Positions 1 through 5,423 of a DNA stretch of 5,478 nt are shown one piece after another. Every line of letters begins with the position of its first letter. Positions within the stretch are counted from its first letter, which is position 1. A program made the translations under genes and the position numbers. This stretch comes from Candidatus Fermentibacteraceae bacterium (lineage in GTDB: Bacteria; Fermentibacterota; Fermentibacteria; Fermentibacterales; JCC-6): NCBI GenBank assembly GCA_029932015.1, contig JAOZQW010000167.1, positions 1-5,478 on the forward strand, read 5' to 3'. The notes beneath the pieces are model-generated. The model had not been told where the DNA came from and ran no database searches. It saw nothing but the letters and a program-made list of their open reading frames with translations.

Positions 1-1280
1 TCAGTAATGACCACGCTCTTGCGCTCAAGGCCGAGGATTATCCTGTCGATTGCATAATCGAAATCCTCCTGCATGACCGTGGTTGCATCACGCCTGGCCG
101 CTCTGAGAGCGGCTTCATTCGCAAGGCTCTCGAGATCGGCTCCACTGAATCCGGGAGTGCCCCGAGCTACTTTTTCCAGTTTGACGCTCTCGTCCACCGG
201 CATTTTCCGGGTATGGACCTTGAGGATAGCTTCCCTGCCCTTGATATCCGGCATGCTTACGACTATGCGCCTGTCGAACCTGCCGGGACGTAGGAGAGCC
301 GGGTCCAGAACATCCGGTCTGTTCGTTGCAGCCATGACGATAACACCAGCGTTCTCCTCGAATCCATCCATCTCCACTAGCAGGGCGTTAAGGGTCTGCT
401 CACGCTCATCGTGTCCGCCACCCAATCCCGCTCCCCTGTGCCTGCCGACAGCATCGATCTCGTCGATAAATATGATGCAGGGAGCCTTTGTCTTACCCTG
501 CTCAAAAAGATCCCTCACCCTGCTGGCGCCGACCCCTACGAACATCTCAACAAAATCGGAGCCGCTCATCGAGTAGAACGGGACCTTGGCTTCACCAGCC
601 ACAGCCTTGGCGAGAAGAGTCTTTCCGGTGCCGGGTCTGCCCACAAGAAGAACCCCCTTGGGGACCTTCCCGCCGAGTCGCTGGAATTTCTGAGGTTTCT
701 GCAGGAACTCGATGACCTCCCTGAGTTCCTCCTTGGCCTCATCTGCACCTGCAACCTCCTCGAACGTGACCTTGGGCTTGTCGGCGGAGAAGAGTTTCGC
801 CTTGCTCTTGCCGAATGAAAATGCCTTGCCTCCCCCGCCGGCCCTCCTCATGAAGTAGATGAAGAAGCCGATGAGTAGAAGGAACGGGATGAATGAGAGT
901 ATCTGTGCAAGAAGCTCATTCGGAGGTTTTGCTGTGACCTGAACACCATGTGCAGCAAGTGAATCGAGGACACCTGTACTCTCGAAGGGAATGAAGCTGG
1001 TGAACTCCTCGTACTCCTCGCCCTCGACCATCTGGGGCAGAAGAAACTCACCGCTGACTGAGCCGCCGGACAGGATGGTCACTGCGCCGACTCTATCCTG
1101 ACCGATGTAGTCAAGAAGCTTCGAGTAAGCGAGATCTACCCTCTCAGTTCCGGTATCGAATATCTGGAAGATCGTGAAGGCAATCAGGGCCATGAGAAGC
1201 CACATCGTCATGGTGCGTATGGTGCAGCCCGGGACTATCTGCTGAGGGGGTTTACGTCCCGGTGGAACCTTGTCGTTCAT
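1..1280 (-). CDS. ftsH: ATP-dependent zinc metalloprotease FtsH, C-terminus cut off by window edge
   Basis: Membrane-anchored AAA+ protease that unfolds and degrades membrane and short-lived cytoplasmic proteins as a hexamer. The first 426 residues are visible. A 23-residue tail precedes TM1 (about 24-41). An extracytoplasmic FtsH domain (about 42-122) contains an acidic patch, VEGEEYEEF. TM2 lies at about 123-144, and a glycine-rich linker follows. The AAA+ module shows Walker A GRPGTGKT (214-221), pore-loop region SGSDFVEMFVGVGASRVRDL, Walker B IIFIDEID (269-276) and the second region of homology from TNRPD (319) to RPGRFDRR, with arginine fingers expected at R334 and R337. The window ends after LERKSVVIT, a few residues before the expected HEXXH zinc site, so protease activity cannot be confirmed here. 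The start is the ATG one base after the hpt stop; its Shine-Dalgarno AGGAG lies in the last hpt codons, suggesting translational coupling. Odd point: Arg replaces the usual Pro at Walker A position 2. Confidence 0.97.
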   Translation of the reverse strand, partial: MNDKVPPGRKPPQQIVPGCTIRTMTMWLLMALIAFTIFQIFDTGTERVDLAYSKLLDYIGQDRVGAVTILSGGSVSGEFLLPQMVEGEEYEEFTSFIPFESTGVLDSLAAHGVQVTAKPPNELLAQILSFIPFLLLIGFFIYFMRRAGGGGKAFSFGKSKAKLFSADKPKVTFEEVAGADEAKEELREVIEFLQKPQKFQRLGGKVPKGVLLVGRPGTGKTLLAKAVAGEAKVPFYSMSGSDFVEMFVGVGASRVRDLFEQGKTKAPCIIFIDEIDAVGRHRGAGLGGGHDEREQTLNALLVEMDGFEENAGVIVMAATNRPDVLDPALLRPGRFDRRIVVSMPDIKGREAILKVHTRKMPVDESVKLEKVARGTPGFSGADLESLANEAALRAARRDATTVMQEDFDYAIDRIILGLERKSVVIT

Positions 1281-1281
1281 G

Positions 1282-1821
1282 TTACTCCTGGTCGAGGTTA
1301 TCTTTCATGGCAACTACATCTGGAAGGTTTCGCCCGAAACCGCCGGGACTGTCTAGACCGAAACCGAAAACAAACCTGTCCGGTATATCGAACACTACCC
1401 TGTCAATCTTCGCTTCGACCTTGCGTCTGGCTCTTTTATCAAGGAGCACAACCGTGTGCAGGGAAGCCGGTTTACGCGAATTTATTAGTTGCTGAATATA
1501 CGCCAGAGTTAATCCTGTGTCTACAATATCCTCCACCAGGAGGATGTGTCTCCCTGCAAGAGGAAGGGCAGTATCCAGGGTCAGTCTCACTTCCCCGGAT
1601 GACTCCGTCTGTTCCCCGTAACTGGAGGCCCCGAGGAATTCTACCTGCAAATCCGTATCCATCGCCCTGACCAGGTCGGCGGCAAACATGAAGCCACCCC
1701 TCAGAAGCGGTATCACAACAGGATTCAGACCGCTGTACTGCTCCGCCAGCTCTCTGCCGAGTTCCCCGATTCGCTCCCTGATCTCTTCCGCTGAAATGAG
1801 AACTTCCCAGTGGTTATCCAT
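1282..1821 (-). CDS. hpt: hypoxanthine phosphoribosyltransferase
   Basis: Cytoplasmic purine-salvage enzyme joining hypoxanthine (often also guanine) to PRPP to give IMP or GMP. Its 179 residues match the usual bacterial length. Visible motifs in order: PLLRGGFMFAADL (38-50); the flexible active-site loop ASSYGEQTESSGEV (65-78); the PRPP-binding signature VEDIVDTGLTL (96-106), with acidic pair E97-D98 and predicted catalytic base D101; LLDKR (126-130), whose K129 should contact the purine; and FVFGFGLD (150-157), with F150 as purine-stacking residue and metal-site D157. The C-terminal segment reads GFGRNLPDV, where most relatives have YRNLP; the arginine (R164) is kept. The ATG lies 4 bases after the tilS stop, with only a weak purine-rich site (GAGAGG, about 12 bases upstream), so expression probably depends on coupling to tilS. 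It is the middle gene of tilS-hpt-ftsH. Confidence 0.97.
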   Translation of the reverse strand: MDNHWEVLISAEEIRERIGELGRELAEQYSGLNPVVIPLLRGGFMFAADLVRAMDTDLQVEFLGASSYGEQTESSGEVRLTLDTALPLAGRHILLVEDIVDTGLTLAYIQQLINSRKPASLHTVVLLDKRARRKVEAKIDRVVFDIPDRFVFGFGLDSPGGFGRNLPDVVAMKDNLDQE

Positions 1822-1825
1822 AGAT

Positions 1826-2791
1826 TCAGTCGTCCTCTCTGTTCTTCCGGATCGTATCGGTCCGTCCGATAGTCAGGGATGCTCCATCAGAAGTCACCAT
1901 GAATCCGCCTGCCAGCTGATGGGAGCCTTTGCTTCGCAGAAGGAGCCACCTGTCGGCCTTCTCGATCTCGGTTCTTCCTCCCCTGGGTCTGCCGCAGAGA
2001 GACCACAGCACTCCAAGTCTCACCGCCTCAGGCAGAAGACAGTACTCCTCGATACTGCAGACGTTCCCCGGAAAGCTGAGAGCAAGTGTCTTCTCGACCA
2101 GCCAATCCGCTGCATCCCTCCACATCGACAGGTTCTCAGCGGCTCTGGCAATGCCCTTCACTCCCCCTCCGTCAACTTCGATCAGAGCAGGAAGTACGGT
2201 CTGTCTGATCCGATTTCTCAGATGAGCCGGGAACTCATTCGTCGGATCCTCCACCCACTCCTGTCCGGTGCTCCGGAGCCAGTCTCTCAGTGTCTGCCTT
2301 GTAAGATCGAGAACCGGACGTCTGACGGGTCCATTCCCGAAATGACCCATACCACCGAGCCCTCTGAGTCCGCTGCCGGAGAGCAGCCTCATCAGAAGGG
2401 TCTCAGCCCTGTCATCGGCAGTGTGTCCAACTGTTACAAGGCGGTCCTTACCGCCGGTGTTTTGATAGATGATCGCTCTGGCCGCACTGAGTTCACCTTC
2501 ACTCCGGCCCGTCTCTTCCGGCTGAAGTTCACTGAGGATGAACGGCAGATCAAGGGTCAGAGCCAGTCTCCTGACGAATTCCGCGTCAGAAGCGCTCCCT
2601 GGCCGGGTATGATGATCGATGTGCAGTACGGATAGGGTCCAGTCCATGTGTGAAGCGAATTTCGACAGCAGGAGAAGCATCGCCACGGAGTCTCCACCAC
2701 CTGATACTGCCGCTGCGATCCTGCTCCCGCGGGGAAGAAGCCTTCTTCTCCTGACAGATGAAATGAAACCCAGTTCTACATCACTGGCCAT
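1826..2791 (-). CDS. tilS: tRNA(Ile)-lysidine synthetase TilS, short form
   Basis: ATP-dependent enzyme that attaches lysine to C34 of tRNA-Ile(CAU), switching its decoding from AUG to AUA and its charging from Met to Ile. Numbered from the chosen start (321 residues): the PP-loop ATP-binding motif SGGGDS at 30-35; HIDHHTRP (57-64) followed by SASDAEF; GHTADDRAETLLMRLL (122-137) running into SGSGLRGL; EDPTN (181-185); and LRNRIRQTVLPAL (191-203). At 321 residues it resembles short TilS forms such as that of Aquifex rather than the 430-plus-residue enterobacterial enzyme, so the far C-terminal domain is reduced or missing. The start is taken at the ATG preceded by AAAGGGAGG with a 4-base spacer; an in-frame ATG 13 codons upstream would place that ribosome site inside the coding region. 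It is the first visible gene of the minus-strand operon and is divergent from the permease. Confidence 0.96.
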   Translation of the reverse strand: MASDVELGFISSVRRRRLLPRGSRIAAAVSGGGDSVAMLLLLSKFASHMDWTLSVLHIDHHTRPGSASDAEFVRRLALTLDLPFILSELQPEETGRSEGELSAARAIIYQNTGGKDRLVTVGHTADDRAETLLMRLLSGSGLRGLGGMGHFGNGPVRRPVLDLTRQTLRDWLRSTGQEWVEDPTNEFPAHLRNRIRQTVLPALIEVDGGGVKGIARAAENLSMWRDAADWLVEKTLALSFPGNVCSIEEYCLLPEAVRLGVLWSLCGRPRGGRTEIEKADRWLLLRSKGSHQLAGGFMVTSDGASLTIGRTDTIRKNREDD

Positions 2792-2795
2792 GGAA

Positions 2796-2804
2796 CCTCC
2801 CTTT
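2796..2804 (-). promoter_or_regulatory. ribosome binding site that decides the tilS start
   Basis: On the minus strand AAAGGGAGG is followed by TTCC and then ATG. This strong Shine-Dalgarno match favours the ATG at 2791 over the longer in-frame ATG at 2830, whose extra residues (MPGGAILLLKGGS) do not look like a TilS N-terminus. Confidence 0.75.
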
Positions 2805-2875
2805 AAGAGCAATATAGCTCCACCAGGCAATGGACCTAACTGGACTCAAACAAGCCTGGGAGCAATAGTCACAGT
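2805..2875. promoter_or_regulatory. divergent tilS / permease control region with short repeats
   Basis: The start codons of tilS and the permease are only 95 bases apart, so both promoters must lie here unless the genes are read from farther upstream. Visible elements: an interrupted inverted repeat GCTCC-AC-CAGGC (2817-2828) against GCCTGGGAGC (2854-2863), 10 pairs with a 2-base bulge; direct repeats TGGAC at 2831-2835 and 2841-2845, exactly 10 bases apart inside the loop; and direct repeats GAGCAATA at 2807-2814 and 2860-2867. Possible core promoter hexamers are weak: TGGACT (2841-2846) with AATAGT (2864-2869) at 17-base spacing on the plus strand, and TATATT (2811-2816) as a -10 on the minus strand without a good -35. 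The promoter role follows from gene layout; the exact boxes are guesses. Confidence 0.4.
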
Positions 2876-2880
2876 GGAGG
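2876..2880 (+). promoter_or_regulatory. ribosome binding site of the permease-EIIA gene
   Basis: GGAGG sits 6 bases before the ATG at 2887, an ideal spacing, and supports that start for the plus-strand transporter gene. Confidence 0.75.
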
Positions 2881-2886
2881 TAGACT

Positions 2887-4752
2887 ATGACCGCTAACAC
2901 CGGGAGTACAGGCCTCAGAAGAGAACTGGGGATACCCTCGCTCTTCTCCATAGCAACAGGTGCGATGATTAGCTCTGGTCTTTTCGTTCTACCCGCTCTT
3001 GCATATGCGGTGGCCGGTCCGGGGGTGATCTTCTCCTATCTCATTGCGGGACTCCTTACTCTGCCGACCGTTTTCAGCAAGGCGGAGCTTGCGACGGCTA
3101 TGCCCCGAGCAGGCGGTACATACTACTTTGTGGGAAGAGCCCTCGGTCCGCTTGCAGGTACCATATCCGGCCTGGCGGCATGGTTCTCGCTGACAGTGAA
3201 GACCGCTTTCGCTTTCGTCGGTCTGAAGGTCTTTTCCGCAATACTCCTGCCTTCTGTAGACGGCACGATGATCGCAATTGCGGCATGCGCGCTCTTCACT
3301 GCCCTTAACCTCCGGAGCGCCGGTCACGCCGGCATGGCCCAGACCGCAATGGTGGCCGGATTGATTCTGATCCTCCTCGCCTTCGGAGGCTACGGGATAA
3401 TGACATTCGATCCGAGCCACCTCAGACCTCTCGCACCGGGCGGATTCAAGGGGATAATAGAAGGTGCTGCTCTGGTATTCATTTCCTTCGGGGGTCTAAC
3501 CAAAGTCGCCAGTGTATCAGAGGAGGTCCGCGACCCGGGACGCAGCATACCGGCAAGCATGTTCCTCTCGCTCGGTGTCGTCACATTCCTCTACTTCACA
3601 TCGGTGCTGGTAACCGTGGGAACACTTGACCCGGACACTCTCAGGACCTCATTGATGCCTCTCTCGGAAGCTGCCAGAGCATTCGCGGGAGAGCATGGAT
3701 TCATTCTTCTGACAGCCGCTGCCATGATCGCCTTCCTGACGACGGCCAATGCGGGCATTCTCGCATCTGCCCGATTCCCATTCGCCATGAGCAGGGACCG
3801 TCTCATCCCTGACTGCTTCTCCCGTATCTCTCCAAAACAGGGAACGCCATGGATATCCATAGTAACTACAAGCTGCGTGATCATCCTGCTTCTGCTGATA
3901 GAGCTGGTACAACTGGTGAAGCTTGCTTCAGCACTGATGATCTTCCTTTACCTTCTGGAGAACGTGGTCGTGGTCGTCATGAGGGAGAGCCGGATACATA
4001 CCTACAAGCCGCTCTTCCGTTCACCTGGATATCCGTGGGTCCAGATCATCGGCGTCACAGCCATGCTCCTCCTGCTGGCTGAACTGGGCTGGACTGCTTT
4101 CAGCGCATGCATCCTGGTCATAGTCGGCGGTGCCGCTCTGGATTTCATTTATTCAAGAAAACGCACGGAGACGCATTATGCTCTCCTCCATCTGACTGCA
4201 AGGATATTCCCCAGGGAGCTTAAAAAGGACGATCTCGTGAAGGAGCTGGCCGATGTACTCCGTGAGCGGGACAGCATCACGGAGGATCGTTTCGATAAGC
4301 TTGTGAGGGAAGCCTCGATACTTGACATCGATGCTCCCATTACGCTGGATGTTTTTCTTACAGCTGTCTCTGAAGAGATAGGACCCTATCTCGGTCTAAC
4401 AGCAGCCAAGCTTACCCATCTTCTGACGGATCGGGAGCAGGAGACAAGCACCGCCCTCCGTCCGGGACTCGCAATCCCTCACATCATAGTTCCGGGAGAG
4501 AAGAAGTTCGCACTGCTCCTGGCCAGGTGCAGGGACGGTATAGATTTCGGAGGAGAGAACTCACCCGTGAAGATGGTCTTCGTCCTTGCAGGAACCAGGG
4601 ATGAAAGGGATTTCCATCTCAGGGCTCTGATGGCGATCGCGGAGATCACAAGCACACCGGACTTCGATCAGAGATGGATCTCCTGCAGGGACGCAACAGA
4701 GATCAGGGACCTGCTGCTACTCTCGAAGAGACGGAGAGGACCCTCGGCCTGA
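2887..4752 (+). CDS. APC-superfamily amino acid permease fused to a C-terminal PTS EIIA (type 2) domain
   Basis: Predicted inner-membrane secondary transporter, probably for amino acids or a related small metabolite; the substrate cannot be read from sequence. Residues about 15-422 form an APC permease with roughly 12 hydrophobic segments. TM1 carries GAMISSGLFVLP (25-36), the unwound substrate-site motif of the family. The TM6 region ends in the typical cytoplasmic signature SEEVRDPGRSIP (211-222). After a basic patch (SRKR, 423-426) comes a charged helical linker (about 430-510), including ELADVLRERDSITEDRFDKL. Residues about 500-615 match EIIA of the fructose/mannitol/Ntr type: DREQETSTALRPG, then LAIPH with predicted phospho-acceptor H532, then DFHLRALMAIAEI with the second conserved His, H577. 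Inference: phosphorylation of the EIIA domain by HPr or NPr may gate transport, or the domain may be a binding module. It starts at the ATG with GGAGG 6 bases upstream and appears monocistronic, facing a convergent gene. Permease assignment is firm, EIIA assignment strong, regulation unproven. Confidence 0.93.
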   Translation: MTANTGSTGLRRELGIPSLFSIATGAMISSGLFVLPALAYAVAGPGVIFSYLIAGLLTLPTVFSKAELATAMPRAGGTYYFVGRALGPLAGTISGLAAWFSLTVKTAFAFVGLKVFSAILLPSVDGTMIAIAACALFTALNLRSAGHAGMAQTAMVAGLILILLAFGGYGIMTFDPSHLRPLAPGGFKGIIEGAALVFISFGGLTKVASVSEEVRDPGRSIPASMFLSLGVVTFLYFTSVLVTVGTLDPDTLRTSLMPLSEAARAFAGEHGFILLTAAAMIAFLTTANAGILASARFPFAMSRDRLIPDCFSRISPKQGTPWISIVTTSCVIILLLLIELVQLVKLASALMIFLYLLENVVVVVMRESRIHTYKPLFRSPGYPWVQIIGVTAMLLLLAELGWTAFSACILVIVGGAALDFIYSRKRTETHYALLHLTARIFPRELKKDDLVKELADVLRERDSITEDRFDKLVREASILDIDAPITLDVFLTAVSEEIGPYLGLTAAKLTHLLTDREQETSTALRPGLAIPHIIVPGEKKFALLLARCRDGIDFGGENSPVKMVFVLAGTRDERDFHLRALMAIAEITSTPDFDQRWISCRDATEIRDLLLLSKRRRGPSA

Positions 4753-4758
4753 CCCCTG

Positions 4759-5241
4759 TCAGTGAATTCCGAACCAGTTCCCGCCGTTCAGATCTCCCTC
4801 GAATATCTCCCGATTCTCAGTATCCGTTATCGCCTTGCCAGCCTCCTCGGCTTTCCCGAAGTACTCAAGCGCTGTTTCCCTCTCCCCTGCAAGAGCAAAG
4901 GCTCTGGCCATCGCTTCGAGAGCGAATGCCCTGTCAAAGTCATCCATCTCCTCCGCATGCTGCTCTGTAAGCTTCATGCAGCTCTTAGCGTGTCTGAGCG
5001 CGGCTTCAGGATATCCAAGTACCGTATTCACACGGGATATCATCCACTCGCCCCTCTGATGGTTGACCTCTGTACCGGCCTTGAGCCAGTGTGCGCAAGA
5101 TGCATGAGCCATATGAAGCATCTTCGCGGATTCCTCTTCGGTCCTGTCATCCTTCTCGAGAAGCTCCCATACACCGCCATTGTATTCCGCAGCAAAGAGC
5201 TTGTGAGCTTCTTCTATTGAATATCCTTCGCCATCACACAT
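4759..5241 (-). CDS. small TPR-like helical protein of unknown function
   Basis: Soluble 160-residue protein, acidic and almost wholly alpha-helical, with no signal peptide or membrane segment, so probably cytoplasmic. It opens with a helix around SIEEAHKLFAAEYNGGVWELL (8-28), then an acidic stretch (DDRTEEES, 31-38), a His-rich helix MLHMAHASCAHW (41-52), and RGEWMISRVNTVLGYPEAALRHA starting at 63. The helical pair beginning FDRAFALEAMARAFALAGE (102-120) and continuing to about 138 has TPR spacing (Ala/Gly and Tyr positions). It ends EIFEGDLNGGNWFGIH. The pattern resembles a family usually annotated only as 'tetratricopeptide repeat protein'; no function is known to me and none is claimed. 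The start is the ATG preceded by AGGAAGG with a 9-base spacer. An in-frame ATG at 5313 would add 24 residues (start MADGIILRQSKRR), but that stretch looks like leader. The stop is 6 bases from the stop of the convergent permease. Confidence 0.85.
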   Translation of the reverse strand: MCDGEGYSIEEAHKLFAAEYNGGVWELLEKDDRTEEESAKMLHMAHASCAHWLKAGTEVNHQRGEWMISRVNTVLGYPEAALRHAKSCMKLTEQHAEEMDDFDRAFALEAMARAFALAGERETALEYFGKAEEAGKAITDTENREIFEGDLNGGNWFGIH

Positions 5242-5250
5242 GTTTACGTT

Positions 5251-5257
5251 CCTTCCT
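5251..5257 (-). promoter_or_regulatory. ribosome binding site that decides the TPR-like gene start
   Basis: AGGAAGG on the minus strand lies 9 bases upstream of the ATG at 5241. It favours the 160-residue form over the 184-residue form that would begin at 5313. Confidence 0.6.
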
Positions 5258-5267
5258 GTCTGTAATG

Positions 5268-5297
5268 CATATATCCGTCTCTTACTTTGCCTGAGAA
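5268..5297 (-). promoter_or_regulatory. possible promoter of the TPR-like gene
   Basis: On the minus strand TTCTCA (5297-5292) and TATATG (5273-5268) are separated by 18 bases, each matching 4 of 6 consensus positions. Placement between the tRNA hairpin and the start codon is sensible, but the match is weak enough to arise by chance. Confidence 0.25.
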
Positions 5298-5378
5298 TAA
5301 TGCCGTCAGCCATGAGTGGAAAGAGGAGAGCGATCTCTCAGAACATTAATACAGTAGCAGCGAAAAGGGGGCACAGAA

Positions 5379-5422
5379 GGGAAAGCCGTACCACGCAACG
5401 GAGTGCATGGTACGGGTTTCCC
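5379..5422 (-). terminator. long hairpin abutting the tRNA 3' end, possible terminator
   Basis: Arms GGGAAAGCCGTACCA (5379-5393) and TGGTACGGGTTTCCC (5408-5422) pair over 15 positions with one mismatch. In minus-strand RNA the stem extends by four more pairs (U-G, G-C, C-G, A-U) to a 6-base loop: 19 stacked positions, 18 of them paired. The first pair begins one base after the encoded CCA of the tRNA. Stopping or trimming the tRNA transcript is the simplest role. The following sequence TTCTGTGCCCCCTTTT has only a poor U-tract, so calling it an intrinsic terminator is uncertain; a processing signal or a small repeat element remains possible. The hairpin itself is certain. Confidence 0.55.
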
Positions 5423-5423
5423 A

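Noticed and set aside
73..818. Plus-strand open frames of 135 and 167 codons
   Set aside because: Both are antisense to the AAA+ domain of ftsH, whose Walker and second-region-of-homology motifs fix the coding strand and frame.
1688..2635. A 315-codon open frame on the plus strand opposite tilS and hpt
   Set aside because: It lies antisense to two genes with unmistakable TilS and HPRT motifs, its translation is low-complexity Ser/Pro/Arg-rich with no recognisable domain, and no strong ribosome site precedes it.
2792..2830. Longer TilS beginning at the ATG at 2830
   Set aside because: The strong AAAGGGAGG site would fall inside the coding sequence, and the extra 13 residues do not resemble TilS; the ATG at 2791 is preferred.
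2989..3912. Several minus-strand open frames of 62-143 codons inside the permease
   Set aside because: They are shadows of the permease frame, rich in Arg/Ser/Cys and without coherent domains or ribosome sites.
5242..5313. Longer form of the TPR-like protein starting at 5313
   Set aside because: The extra 24 residues are basic and unlike the rest, and AGGAAGG correctly placed before the ATG at 5241 supports the shorter protein.
5326..5339. Small dyad GAGAG-CGAT-CTCTC as a terminator
   Set aside because: The stem is only 5 pairs and is followed by a C/T-mixed stretch rather than a U-run on either strand; too weak to annotate.
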